Assembly: GCA_964632995.1 (NCBI GenBank)
Contig: CAZWDL010000065.1
Span: 1 to 41,245, forward strand
DNA from: CAZWDL01 sp964632995
Lineage (GTDB): Bacteria > Bacteroidota > Bacteroidia > Chitinophagales > Saprospiraceae
Direction of reading: 5' to 3'
Length of the DNA: 41,245 nucleotides
Within the stretch, counting starts at the first letter, position 1. Every line of letters begins with the position of its first letter. Under the pieces are notes generated by a model. The model was not told the DNA's origin, did not search any database, and was given only the letters and a program-made list of their open reading frames with translations. Both the position numbers and the translations under genes were made by a program. Shown here one piece after another: positions 8,317 through 17,045 of the stretch.

Positions 8317-8330
8317 GTGACATATGTCAA
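8317..8330. promoter_or_regulatory. FNR-like operator, hemN-proximal
   Basis: GTGAC-ATAT-GTCAA contains a perfect 12-base palindrome, TGACATATGTCA. Its centre is 29.5 bases upstream of the TATTTTTG element for hemN and exactly 22 bases (two helical turns) from the centre of the neighbouring box at 8339-8352. Confidence 0.6.
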
Positions 8331-8338
8331 TACTGCCT

Positions 8339-8352
8339 TTGACGAATATCAA
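8339..8352. promoter_or_regulatory. FNR-like operator, second box between hemN and bgl
   Basis: TTGAC-GAAT-ATCAA differs from the FNR consensus TTGAT-N4-ATCAA by a single base. It is centred 22 bases from the first box and 73 bases before the beta-glucosidase start. It could support cooperative binding for hemN, act on the beta-glucosidase promoter, or both. Confidence 0.55.
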
Positions 8353-8418
8353 GATCTGTGTGCGGACACATTTCTAATTAACATTATTTATATTACGCCT
8401 TTGACATAAATTGAGCAT

Positions 8419-9807
8419 GTGATTACATTTCCTGACGACTTTATCTGGGGGGGCGCCACCTCCTGCTACCAAATTGAAGGAGCCTGGCTGGAAGGCGGCA
8501 AGGGCCTCAGCGTTTGGGACACTTTTTCTCATACTCCCGGTAAAACCTATCAGGGGCAAAATGGGGACATTGCCTGCGACCACTACCACCGCTGGAAGGA
8601 GGATGTTGCCTTAATGGCCGAAATGGGATTGCCCGCCTATCGCTTTTCCATATCCTGGCCGCGCATACAGCCCGACGGCTACGGCAAACCCAATCCGGAA
8701 GGCATCCGCTTCTACTCAGAGCTGATCGATGCGCTGCTAGATAAAGGGATCACGCCCTGGATTACCCTGCACCACTGGGATATGCCCACCACCCTGCAGA
8801 TGGAACACGACGGTTGGCTGAAGCCGCAGTTGGCCGATTTCTTTGCCGATTTCGCCGCCATTTGTTTCGAACACTTCGGCGACCGGGTCAAACACTGGAT
8901 CACGATCAATGAGCCCTGGGTGATTGCAGTGCTGGGCTACGGACAGGGCGCCTTCGCCCCGGGGCGGCAGTCGAATAGCGAACCTTATCTCGCAGCACAC
9001 AACCTGCTGCGTGCTCACGGTAAAGCCGTGCAGGTGTACCGCGAGCGGTTTCAGCCCAGCCAGGGCGGCATCATAGGCCTGAGCAATAACTGCGACTGGC
9101 GGGAGCCCTACACAGACTCAGATGCCGATAAGGCGGCCGCCCAGCGCGCCGTGGAGTTCTTCCTCGGCTGGTTCGCCGATCCGGTCTACCGGGGCGATTA
9201 CCCGGAGAGTATGCGGGACCGCGTCGGTGAACGGCTTCCGGTGTTCAGCGATAAAGACCGGGCCCTGATCCTCGGCTCCTCCGATTACTTCGGACTCAAC
9301 CACTACACCACCCTCTACGCTGCCGAAAGTAAGGATCAGGATAAGGAATCATTGGATCCTTCCTCCAACGCCGGTCTCAGTGCCGATCACGGCGTACATC
9401 TTTTCACCGCTGATCACTGGGAAAAAACCGCCATGGATTGGGCCGTCGTCCCCTGGGGCTGCCGCAAACTGCTGGAGTGGATCGATGAACGTTACGACCA
9501 TCCCGAAATTTTCCTCACCGAAAACGGCTGCGCCTTCGACGACCAACTCCTTGACGGACGGGTGAATGATCAGCGCCGGGTTGATTTTCTACAGGACTAC
9601 ATGACCGAATGCGCCCGCGCCATCCAGAGCGGCGTTAACCTGAAGGGCTACTTCGTCTGGTCCTTTCTCGACAACTTCGAATGGACCTTCGGCTACTCCA
9701 AACGCTTCGGCCTCCATTACGTGGATTTCGAAACGGGAGAACGAACGCCCAAGGCTTCCGCCAAATGGTACAAAAAGGTGATCCGGAATAATGGGTTTCT
9801 GGTTTGA
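8419..9807 (+). CDS. GH1 beta-glucosidase
   Basis: This 462-residue glycoside hydrolase family 1 enzyme starts at a GTG (MITFPDDFIWGGATSCYQIEG, the normal family N-terminus); no in-frame ATG lies nearby. The acid/base glutamate is in TINEPW (Glu165) and the nucleophile in FLTENG (Glu368). Other substrate-site residues include HHWDMP near 118-123 and WSFLDNFEW near 415. There is no signal peptide, so it is cytoplasmic and probably hydrolyses imported beta-glucosides or cellobiose. It is divergent from hemN and not clearly in an operon. Confidence 0.93.
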   Translation: MITFPDDFIWGGATSCYQIEGAWLEGGKGLSVWDTFSHTPGKTYQGQNGDIACDHYHRWKEDVALMAEMGLPAYRFSISWPRIQPDGYGKPNPEGIRFYSELIDALLDKGITPWITLHHWDMPTTLQMEHDGWLKPQLADFFADFAAICFEHFGDRVKHWITINEPWVIAVLGYGQGAFAPGRQSNSEPYLAAHNLLRAHGKAVQVYRERFQPSQGGIIGLSNNCDWREPYTDSDADKAAAQRAVEFFLGWFADPVYRGDYPESMRDRVGERLPVFSDKDRALILGSSDYFGLNHYTTLYAAESKDQDKESLDPSSNAGLSADHGVHLFTADHWEKTAMDWAVVPWGCRKLLEWIDERYDHPEIFLTENGCAFDDQLLDGRVNDQRRVDFLQDYMTECARAIQSGVNLKGYFVWSFLDNFEWTFGYSKRFGLHYVDFETGERTPKASAKWYKKVIRNNGFLV

Positions 9808-9919
9808 AGTCAGGGCGGCTTACTCCTTCTAAACCGGAAAGTTGAACCTACGCCCGCCGTGGAATTGCTCCTGTATTTTCATAATTGATTACCTTAGGGC
9901 GACTAAACCGAACTACAGC

Positions 9920-12900
9920 ATGAGCAATACCATTCCTTTTCGAATGACCATCTGCATGGTCCTCCTTTCTTTATCCACTTTTCAAGTCTTCACCTTAACC
10001 GCTCAGGAAGATAAAAACGCTTTGGTCGACTCCAGCCTGCTGGCCAATCTGGACTACCGCATGGCCGGTCCCTTCCGGGGCGGGCGTTCGACAGCCGTTT
10101 CGGGCATTCCCGGCCGGCCGATGTCCTTTCTGATGGGCACCACCGGCGGCGGCGTATGGAAGACGACGGACGCCGGTCACAGCTGGCACAACATCTCCGA
10201 CGGCTTTTTCGGCGGCTCCATCGGCGCCGTCGCCGTGGCGGAGGCTGATCCCAACATCATCTACGTGGGTACCGGATCAGCCGATCCACGGGGCAATACC
10301 TCGGCCGGCCGGGGCGTATGGAAATCGATGGACGGGGGCAAGACCTGGTCCTTCACCGGGCTGCCCGAAGCCGGCCAGATCGGCAAAATACGCGTGCATC
10401 CCAAAGATCCGGACCTGGTGTATGTGGCGGCCCTGGGCCACATTTTCGGTCCCAACCCCGAGCGCGGCGTGTACCGCTCCCAGGACGGCGGCCAAACCTG
10501 GGAGGCAATCCTCCAGGTTTCAGATAAAACAGGCGCCATTTCCCTGGCTATGAATCCGGACAATCCACGCGTGATCTACGCCGGCATGTGGCGCGCCGAA
10601 CGCAAGCCCTGGACCATGATCTCCGGCTCGGAAGACGGCGGGATCTATAAAACCACTGACGGCGGCGACAGCTGGGAAAAGCTGTCGGGCGGCCTGCCCA
10701 CCGGGCTGACCGGCAAGATCGGCATCACCGTTTCGCCGGCCGATCCCGAGCGCGTCTGGGCGCTGATCGAAGCCGAACCGGACGGCGGCGTATTCCGCTC
10801 CGATGATGCCGGCAAGACCTGGAAGCGCATCAACAAGGAAAACAAACTCCGGCAACGGGCCTGGTACTACATGCACATGGTGGCCGACCCGCAAGATCCG
10901 AATACGGTCTACGCGCTCAACACCAATCTTTTCCGTTCGGTAGACGGCGGTAAAACCTACGAGAATATTCCCGTACCCCACGGCGACGTCCATGACCTGT
11001 GGATTAACCCCGACAACCCCGGGATCATGGTCGTGGCCGATGACGGCGGCGCCCAGGTGACGCTGAATAACGGCGAAACCTGGTCGACTTACCTCAACCA
11101 GCCCACAGCGGAACTGTACGGCGTGGTGGTGGACAATGCCATTCCCTACCGCCTCTACGCCGCACAGCAGGACAATACGACGATCAGCATCCCCGCCTGG
11201 ACTTCCAGCAACACCCTGCACGCCAAGCAGCACTGGTATTCGGTAGGCGGCTGTGAAACCGGCCCCATCGCGCTGGATCCCAACAACCCCGATATCATCT
11301 ACGCCGGCTGCTACGGCGGGGTGATGGACAAGTACGACCTGGCCACCGACCAGGTCGTCAATATCATGACCTACCCGCAACTGCAGCTGGGCGAAGCAGC
11401 CATCAACCTCAAGTACCGCTTCCAGTGGGTGGCGCCAATGGCGGTATCTCCTCATAATGCTGACGTCATCTACCACGGCTCGCAATACGTGCACCGCTCG
11501 CGCGACGCCGGTCAGACCTGGGAGGTGATCAGCCCTGACCTGAGCACCAATACCCGCGAACACCTGGATTACTCCGGCGGACCTATCAGTCACGATATCA
11601 CCGGCGTGGAGATCTACAACGTCGTCTTCGAAATCGTCCCCGATCCTTATAATGAAGGAACGATCTGGGCCGGCACGGACGACGGCCGACTCCACCTCAC
11701 CCGCGACGACGGCGACTCCTGGCAGGAGATTACGCCTCCCGGAATGCCTGAATACGGAACAGTCAATAAGATCGACCTCTCTGCCCACCAGCCCGGACGA
11801 GCTCTGGTGGCGGTGCAGAAATACCGCTTCGATGACTTCGCGCCCTACGTCTTTCTGACGAACGACTACGGTAAGAGCTGGAAGCGCCTCACCGACGGCA
11901 GCAACGGCATCCCCGGTGATTACCCGGTCAGAGTAGTCCGCGAGGATCCCGACCGCAAGGGCCTGCTCTACGCCGGCACCGAATTCGGACTGTTCGTCTC
12001 CTTTGATAACGGCGCCCACTGGCAGTCTATGCAGGGCAATATGCCAATCACCCCCATCACCGATATGCGGGTGCACCACCAGGATCTGGTCATGTCGACC
12101 CAGGGACGATCCTTCTGGATACTGGACGACGTTACCCCACTGCACGAAATGGATGAAGACCTGGCTGAACAAACGGTTCATCTGTTCCAGCCACGCCCGG
12201 CCTACAAAGTGAATGACGGCGGCGCCGGCGGCCTTACCGACAATGCGCCCGAAGGAAGACCCAGCGGAGCGCTGATTCATTATGCCCTGCCCGATACGGC
12301 CGGCAACGAGCTACGCCTCGAAATCATCGACGAGCAGGCCCGCGTGGTGCGCGTTTTCTCCAGCGACACCACGCTCGCTAAAGAACATAAGACTACCGTA
12401 CTGAAACCAAAAAAAGGCCTGAACCGCTTCAACTGGAACCTGACCTACGAAGGCCCGACTTTTGTAGACGACGCCATCATCTGGGGCTATACCGGCGGTG
12501 TCAAAGCGCCTCCCGGCACCTATGATGTGCGCCTGACCTACGGCGAGGAAATCCAAACCCAGCAGGTGGAAGTGCGCGAAGACCCGCGCATCGCCGATCA
12601 GATTAGCGACGAGGATTATCAGGAGCAGCTGCGACTGGGACTGGAGATCCGCGATGCCATCACGGAGGTTCACACCAAGATCGCCGAGATCCGCTCGGTC
12701 AAAGAACAAATCGATTGGATAAAGGAAAAATCGGATGATGAGGAGCTGAACACCCACGCCGATTCCATCCTCCAGGACCTGACCGCCCTGGAAGAACAAT
12801 TAATCCAGACCCGCAACGAAAGCAACCAGGATCCCATCCGCTTCGCCCCCCGGCTGGACAACCAGCTGGTGGAAAATTACGGCTACGTGACCGGCGCCGA

Positions 12901-13093
12901 CAGCTACATCTCCGGCGGTCGCGAGGGACGGCCCAATGAAGCGGCTTACAACCGCTGGTCGGACCTGGAAGAGGAATGGACAGAATTGAAAGCGGAAGTG
13001 GAGCAGACGCTGGAGGAGAAGGTGGAAGCGTTTAACGAACTGGTCAAAGAGAAGGACGTCATCGGCGTGCAGCGGAAGAAAGCGAAAAGTTAG
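9920..13093 (+). CDS. Large secreted Asp-box (BNR/VPS10-like) repeat protein
   Basis: The 1057-residue protein begins MSNTIPFRMTICMVLL and has a signal peptide ending near TAQ. An open frame extends 26 codons upstream, but the signal peptide fixes this start. About eleven Asp-box motifs follow (for example KTTDAGHSW, KSMDGGKTW, RSQDGGQTW, RSDDAGKTW, RSRDAGQTW, TNDYGKSW), giving two beta-propellers of the sortilin/VPS10 or BNR type over roughly residues 45-760. The C-terminal third has a beta domain with TYDVRL and a long charged helical stretch (about 880-1050). Families like this are called glycosyl hydrolase-like, but catalysis is unproven. Its TAG stop overlaps the start of repeat R1 copy a. 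Confidence 0.85.
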   Translation: MSNTIPFRMTICMVLLSLSTFQVFTLTAQEDKNALVDSSLLANLDYRMAGPFRGGRSTAVSGIPGRPMSFLMGTTGGGVWKTTDAGHSWHNISDGFFGGSIGAVAVAEADPNIIYVGTGSADPRGNTSAGRGVWKSMDGGKTWSFTGLPEAGQIGKIRVHPKDPDLVYVAALGHIFGPNPERGVYRSQDGGQTWEAILQVSDKTGAISLAMNPDNPRVIYAGMWRAERKPWTMISGSEDGGIYKTTDGGDSWEKLSGGLPTGLTGKIGITVSPADPERVWALIEAEPDGGVFRSDDAGKTWKRINKENKLRQRAWYYMHMVADPQDPNTVYALNTNLFRSVDGGKTYENIPVPHGDVHDLWINPDNPGIMVVADDGGAQVTLNNGETWSTYLNQPTAELYGVVVDNAIPYRLYAAQQDNTTISIPAWTSSNTLHAKQHWYSVGGCETGPIALDPNNPDIIYAGCYGGVMDKYDLATDQVVNIMTYPQLQLGEAAINLKYRFQWVAPMAVSPHNADVIYHGSQYVHRSRDAGQTWEVISPDLSTNTREHLDYSGGPISHDITGVEIYNVVFEIVPDPYNEGTIWAGTDDGRLHLTRDDGDSWQEITPPGMPEYGTVNKIDLSAHQPGRALVAVQKYRFDDFAPYVFLTNDYGKSWKRLTDGSNGIPGDYPVRVVREDPDRKGLLYAGTEFGLFVSFDNGAHWQSMQGNMPITPITDMRVHHQDLVMSTQGRSFWILDDVTPLHEMDEDLAEQTVHLFQPRPAYKVNDGGAGGLTDNAPEGRPSGALIHYALPDTAGNELRLEIIDEQARVVRVFSSDTTLAKEHKTTVLKPKKGLNRFNWNLTYEGPTFVDDAIIWGYTGGVKAPPGTYDVRLTYGEEIQTQQVEVREDPRIADQISDEDYQEQLRLGLEIRDAITEVHTKIAEIRSVKEQIDWIKEKSDDEELNTHADSILQDLTALEEQLIQTRNESNQDPIRFAPRLDNQLVENYGYVTGADSYISGGREGRPNEAAYNRWSDLEEEWTELKAEVEQTLEEKVEAFNELVKEKDVIGVQRKKAKS

Positions 13094-13270
13094 TTTAGAA
13101 GTTTAGACGGCCCGCCCACTTCGTGGCGGGCCTGGTTTAGAAGTTTAGCCAGGGAACATGCCGGACCACAGGGATTCATCAGACTGGAAAGAAGCTCCTG
13201 CCAATCTATGCTAGCCGCTAAACTTCTAAACCAGGTGTGCCGGTAGGCACGCCGACTAAACTTCTAAACT
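13092..13270. repeat. R1 palindromic element, copy a (nested inverted repeat)
   Basis: The outer arms AGTTTAGAAGTTTAG (13092-13106) and its exact complement (13256-13270) enclose inner arms CCTGGTTTAGAAGTTTAGC (13131-13149) and its exact complement (13217-13235). GC-rich hairpins lie between outer and inner arms on each side (CCCGCCACTTCGTGGCGGG type on the left, GTGCCGGTAGGCAC on the right). The element fills the gap between two convergent genes and overlaps the last two bases of the upstream stop codon. A bidirectional terminator or 3'-end structure is likely. Confidence 0.75.
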
Positions 13271-13301
13271 TTCAGTGGGGAGGAAGAAAATTACACACTC
13301 T

Positions 13302-15053
13302 CTACAGCTCCACCTCCATCGTTTCACTGGGCACATAGCCGATGCGGTGCGCCTGCACCATCAGGGTGCCGCCCTCGGGCGCCGGGAAAGGTTCGGTATA
13401 CACTTCCCATACCTCCGGCGCCTGATCACCGGTGACAATTTTATAACCAATGGAAGCCCCTTCCGTCGGGCAGCTGATGCTGACGCCCGCTTCGGTGGTT
13501 TCCACGACCGGCGGCGCCGTTGCCGGCTGTTCCTCCGCTCCGTTCCACAGCTGTTCGATCAGTTCGCGTTCCAACAGGTTGGGTTGGTCACCGATGGCGG
13601 TCAGCCAGCGTTCGAGTTCAAAGCGCAGCTCGGTCAGTTTTTCATCATAGGCCGGGTCATCCGCCAGATTGTTTAACTCGTGGGGATCGTTGATGCAGTC
13701 GAATAGTTCTTCCCCGGGTTTCATATCCCGGAACCATTGCGCCTGCGCCTCATTCAATGTTCCCTCTTCCCGCATGCGCAGCAGCTCCTGCATGGTGGGT
13801 ATACGCTCGCGGTAGGTCACCGGCAGGTAGTACCCTTGCTCGATGCGGTAGTTGCGGATGTACTTGAAGCGCGGATCGCGCACGGCGCGGATCGCATCCG
13901 TAAAGGCGTCGAAGCGGTCGGCGGCGGCGTGGATGAAGTCGCGCTTTTGGGGTGCTTTATAAGGTCCAAGGAAAGCCTGACCGTGCAGGTAGGCCGGCGG
14001 TTCGATGCCCGCCAGAGAGAAGACGGTCGGCGCGAAGTCGATAAAGCTGACGAGCTGGCTGTCGACCGTGCCCGCCTGGAATCCGTCCGGAAAACGGATC
14101 ATCATGGGAGTGTTCAGCCCCGAATCGTAGATCAGCCGCTTCTGCCGCGGCAGGGGGCCGCCGTGGTCGCCGTAGAAGAAGATGACAGTGTTGTCCATCA
14201 GTCCGTCAGATTCCAGTTGATCCAGGATGGCGCCGATCTGGCGGTCCATTTCGGCGATGTTATTGTACACCTTCCACATATCGCGGCGGACGATCTCGTT
14301 GTCCGGCAGGTAGGGCGGGACGGGGAAGTCCAGATCTTTGGGTACATGCACCGGCGTTTCTTCTTCGGAGAGCCGGTCGCCCCAGTTCCCCATTTCAAAA
14401 GTGGTATCGCCGGCCTCGTAGTGCCGCAGCTCCATTTGGCGAAAGCCGTAAGGTTCAAAGAGCCCGGATTCGTGGGTGGTCGTGAAATTGAAGATGGAGA
14501 AAAAGGGTGTTCCTTCCGGGCGGTTACGCCAGTGCGCGTAATTGCTGCTTTCATCCCAGGCGGTGACCGGATCGTCAAACTGGTAGTCCTTCTTCGAGTT
14601 ATTGGTGCAGTAATAGCCGTTGATGCGCAGTATTTCGCTCATCATTCTGGTCTCTGGAGGTGGCACCGCTTCGTAGGCGGGCAGTCCCGTCACCTCGGTA
14701 TAGCTGCCCGTGCGCATATGATTGGCGCCGATAGCGGAAGGGTACATCCCCGTGGCGATAGCCGCACGGCTGGGCGCGCAGACGCCGGAGGGAGAAAACA
14801 GATTGGGGAAAACAACGCCTTCTTCCGCCAGCCGGTTGAGGTTGGGCGTGTAATCGACGATCGTGGAATCACCGAAGGCGGCCAGGTAGGGTCCCAGGTC
14901 CTCGGCGACCAGCCATAAAATATTGGGCCGGCCTTCCGGCATATAGGTATCTTCTGCAGCAGCACTTTCCTCAGCGGAGGAATCACCGGACTGGCAGCTA
15001 ACGATAAGCAATATGCAAAGGCTGAAAAGACAGCGTAATAAAAGCAGACGCAT
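13302..15053 (-). CDS. Lipoprotein sulfatase, heparan N-sulfatase-like
   Basis: This 583-residue family S1 sulfatase has a lipoprotein signal ending LLIVSC, with Cys20 the lipidated residue. CAPSR (Cys92) is the formylglycine motif C-x-P-S-R. Metal and catalytic motifs include AEDLG near residue 50 and FYGDHGGPLPRQK near 285-300. The TNNSKKDYQF and AHWRNRP segments resemble sulfoglucosamine sulfohydrolases, so the substrate may be a sulfated polysaccharide. Residues about 510-583 (ISCPTEGASIGYKI, RIGYVPS) resemble a chitobiase C-terminal (CHB_HEX_C) domain. An anaerobic or aerobic maturase would be needed; none is in the window. Confidence 0.88.
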   Translation of the reverse strand: MRLLLLRCLFSLCILLIVSCQSGDSSAEESAAAEDTYMPEGRPNILWLVAEDLGPYLAAFGDSTIVDYTPNLNRLAEEGVVFPNLFSPSGVCAPSRAAIATGMYPSAIGANHMRTGSYTEVTGLPAYEAVPPPETRMMSEILRINGYYCTNNSKKDYQFDDPVTAWDESSNYAHWRNRPEGTPFFSIFNFTTTHESGLFEPYGFRQMELRHYEAGDTTFEMGNWGDRLSEEETPVHVPKDLDFPVPPYLPDNEIVRRDMWKVYNNIAEMDRQIGAILDQLESDGLMDNTVIFFYGDHGGPLPRQKRLIYDSGLNTPMMIRFPDGFQAGTVDSQLVSFIDFAPTVFSLAGIEPPAYLHGQAFLGPYKAPQKRDFIHAAADRFDAFTDAIRAVRDPRFKYIRNYRIEQGYYLPVTYRERIPTMQELLRMREEGTLNEAQAQWFRDMKPGEELFDCINDPHELNNLADDPAYDEKLTELRFELERWLTAIGDQPNLLERELIEQLWNGAEEQPATAPPVVETTEAGVSISCPTEGASIGYKIVTGDQAPEVWEVYTEPFPAPEGGTLMVQAHRIGYVPSETMEVEL

Positions 15054-15277
15054 ATTCGGGTTTTTATGTAAAATAAAGTTTTCAGAAAGAATGAGCTTGT
15101 CTTTTATTCAGACGTATCAACGGCTATCGACCATGAAACGGAGCTATGTTGCAGGTTTATTTTAGAAATTCGAAATCATTTAATTTTTTGAATCCCCTAC
15201 CACAACAATATCTTTTTTAAAATTTAATTTTATATTTATAAAATAAACCCGTTTTTATTTTACCAAAACTAAATGAA

Positions 15278-16027
15278 ATGAAAAAGATTCTATTAGTCTT
15301 TTCTTTTATCCTTCCTGTTGTTCTCCTGGCCCAGGATGCTCCTTCCACCCACACCACACCCTCTACGAAGATCTGCTGATCACGCCGAAAAAGGACAAGA
15401 TCATGGAACTGCGCAAAAATATGGTTGCGCACAACAAAAAGTACCATAATGAGGGCCCCCTACAGTGTCAATGTATTCCAGATCATTGCCGGTCCGAATA
15501 TGGGAAAGATGATATGGAGTATGGGCCCCTGCGATTTCGAACACATCGGCAAGAATCCGGGCGGCGACGCGCACAACGAAGACTGGGTGACCAATATCAT
15601 CCCGCTGACCGAAGACATTTCCCACAATGGCTACTGGCGCCTGATCGGTGAGTTGTCTTATGCTCCGGAAGGCGTGAATTTCGAAAAATATCGGGTCCGC
15701 AGTATCAGCATAAAACGGGGAGAGCGGTACCGTTTTGACAAGATGATGGCCAATATTCGCCAGGTCTATGAGAAGAAAAGATTTAACACGCCGCATCTCA
15801 TTTTTGACCGCAGGATGGCAAGCAGCGACGGCCGGGATGTAGATGTCCTCTTTGGTTACAATGACTGGTCGGAACTCGAAAGGCCCAGCTTTGGCGATGA
15901 ATACGACGAAGTCCACGGGGAGGGTAGCTGGCAACTGTTTTTGGAGGAGTTGGAAGAATGCGTAGAGAAAACGAATGACGAGCTCTGGCAGCGGGTTGAA
16001 GCGGCCAGTGCGGATGTGAATAATTAA
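15278..16027 (+). pseudogene. Secreted protein gene broken by two frameshifts
   Basis: Three frames join into one sensible protein of about 248 residues. Frame one begins at ATG 15278 with a signal peptide (MKKILLVFSFILPVV, then LLAQ) and stops at TGA 15385-15387. A second frame takes over near 15350 (HTLYEDLLITPKKDKI) and runs to about 15460 (KKYHNEGP). The third runs from there (YSVNVFQIIAGPNMGKMIW) to 16027. The second break is a five-C run; one C fewer restores the frame. No family is recognised. Sequencing error at the C run is possible, but the first break needs a separate event. Convergent with the carbonic anhydrase gene. Confidence 0.7.
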
Positions 16028-16047
16028 ATCTTCTCTTTCGGGTTGTT

Positions 16048-16080
16048 ACGTTTACGAAACCTCGGAGGTTTCGTAAACGT
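16048..16080. terminator. Perfect 16-bp hairpin between convergent genes
   Basis: ACGTTTACGAAACCTC, one G, then its exact complement form a 33-base palindrome. It lies 20 bases past the end of the frameshifted gene and 55 bases before the end of the carbonic anhydrase gene, which converge here. It fits a bidirectional terminator, though it has no long T tract and could be a dispersed palindromic repeat. Confidence 0.6.
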
Positions 16081-16135
16081 TTCCGGCAGTGTCTTCTTTG
16101 TGCCTCTCAGTGAAATTTCACCTCCCGTAGGAAAC

Positions 16136-16651
16136 TCATCCTTTGAACCATCCCGAGTACTTGATATACGCATTCGCAATCCGCCCGATCGAATCCTGAA
16201 ACTGCTCCTCGCTGATGGCTTTGACCTTCCGCGCCGGCACCCCCGCGTAGATGTGGCCTGCTTCCAGGCGGCTGTTTTCCAGCACCACGGCGCCGGCCGC
16301 AACGAGTACATTAGACTCCACCACCGCGTGATCCATCACGATAGCGCCCATGCCGATGAGCACGTCGTCGTGCAGGGTACAGCCGTGCACGATGGCGCGG
16401 TGCCCGATGCTCACGCGATCACCGATGGTGGTGGAGGCGCGTTCGTAAGTGCCGTGGATGACCACCCCATCCTGAATATTTACCTTGTTGCCTATGCGGA
16501 TGGAATTGACATCGCCGCGCACCACGGCCTGGAACCAGACGCTGCACTGGTCGCCCATGATGACGTCGCCGATGATCGTGGCGTTTTCGGCGAAGTAGCA
16601 GTCTTCGCCGTATTGCGGCGTGAAGCCTCGAACGGATTTGATTAGAGTCAT
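16136..16651 (-). CDS. Gamma-class carbonic anhydrase family protein
   Basis: This 171-residue left-handed beta-helix protein of hexapeptide repeats (NATIIGDV, SVWFQAVVRGDV, VNIQDGVVIHG, VSIGHRAIVHG) starts at MTLIKSVRGF; the extension upstream lacks family similarity. His66, His84 and His89 are placed as the zinc ligands, with Arg45 and Asp47 in the VVRGDV motif. The C-terminal helix is the usual one (EEQFQDSIGRIANAYIKY). Such proteins act as trimers; many (PaaY, YrdA) have weak or unknown activity. It is preceded by repeat R1 copy b. Confidence 0.88.
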   Translation of the reverse strand: MTLIKSVRGFTPQYGEDCYFAENATIIGDVIMGDQCSVWFQAVVRGDVNSIRIGNKVNIQDGVVIHGTYERASTTIGDRVSIGHRAIVHGCTLHDDVLIGMGAIVMDHAVVESNVLVAAGAVVLENSRLEAGHIYAGVPARKVKAISEEQFQDSIGRIANAYIKYSGWFKG

Positions 16652-16714
16652 ATTTTGTTGTAATCTTATAGTCTTCAAGGGACTTACCTGAATCAATATG
16701 GTTTACTGACTACG

Positions 16715-16835
16715 AGTTTAGAAGTTTAGACGCTGGCCACTTCGTGGCCGCTGGTTTAGGAGTTTAGAAGGTCTGAAAACGGGGGCTTCATTTTCAGATC
16801 TTCTAAACTCCTAAACTAGTACACTGTGTACTAGT
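16715..16835. repeat. R1 palindromic element, copy b
   Basis: It starts AGTTTAGAAGTTTAG, then a GGCCACTTCGTGGCC hairpin, then inner arms GTTTAGGAGTTTAGAAG plus GTCTGAAAA with a near-exact complement at about 16791-16816 (25 of 26 bases). It ends with the hairpin ACTAGTACA-CTG-TGTACTAGT (16815-16835). It sits between two minus-strand genes. Confidence 0.7.
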
Positions 16836-16914
16836 GCGCCGGGAATTAAGTTCGTCATAGTTTAGGTGAGGTTATTTTGGTGGTAGACGAGGCGCGAGAA
16901 AGGAAGATAGCCGG

Positions 16915-16955
16915 AGCTACCTGACCGACGAGCAACGAAGGATACCGCCAAAAGA
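16915..16955. repeat. Dispersed intergenic repeat R2, copy 2
   Basis: It matches positions 5-45 at 39 of 41 bases and lies about 90 bases past the stop of the ThuA-like gene, the same relation as copy 1 to its neighbour. A GTGCC/GGCAC palindrome follows in both copies. Confidence 0.6.
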
Positions 16956-17045
16956 AGCAGAATTAACTGTGAAGAATTTAGTTCCCGGCGCACTAGTGCC
17001 TCGGGCACTAGCAGCCTGTCGGAGAAATCCGGCAGTTTCGACCAC

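Larger units (their letters stand above)
16652..17045. other. Intergenic region built of repeats
   Basis: This 394-base gap between two minus-strand genes holds repeat R1 copy b (16715-16835), repeat R2 copy 2 (16915-16955) and a short palindrome of GTGCCTCGGGCAC type near 16993-17008. No gene is seen. The first 60 bases upstream of 16651 should contain the carbonic anhydrase promoter. Confidence 0.5.

Noticed and set aside
10520..12280. 586-codon open frame antisense to the Asp-box protein
   Set aside because: It lies wholly opposite a gene with clear Asp-box repeats and a signal peptide; GC-rich codons leave the opposite strand open by chance, and its peptide resembles no family.
13737..14918. 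393-codon open frame antisense to the sulfatase
   Set aside because: The sulfatase frame has the CAPSR motif, a lipobox and a full domain; the antisense peptide has no recognisable domain.
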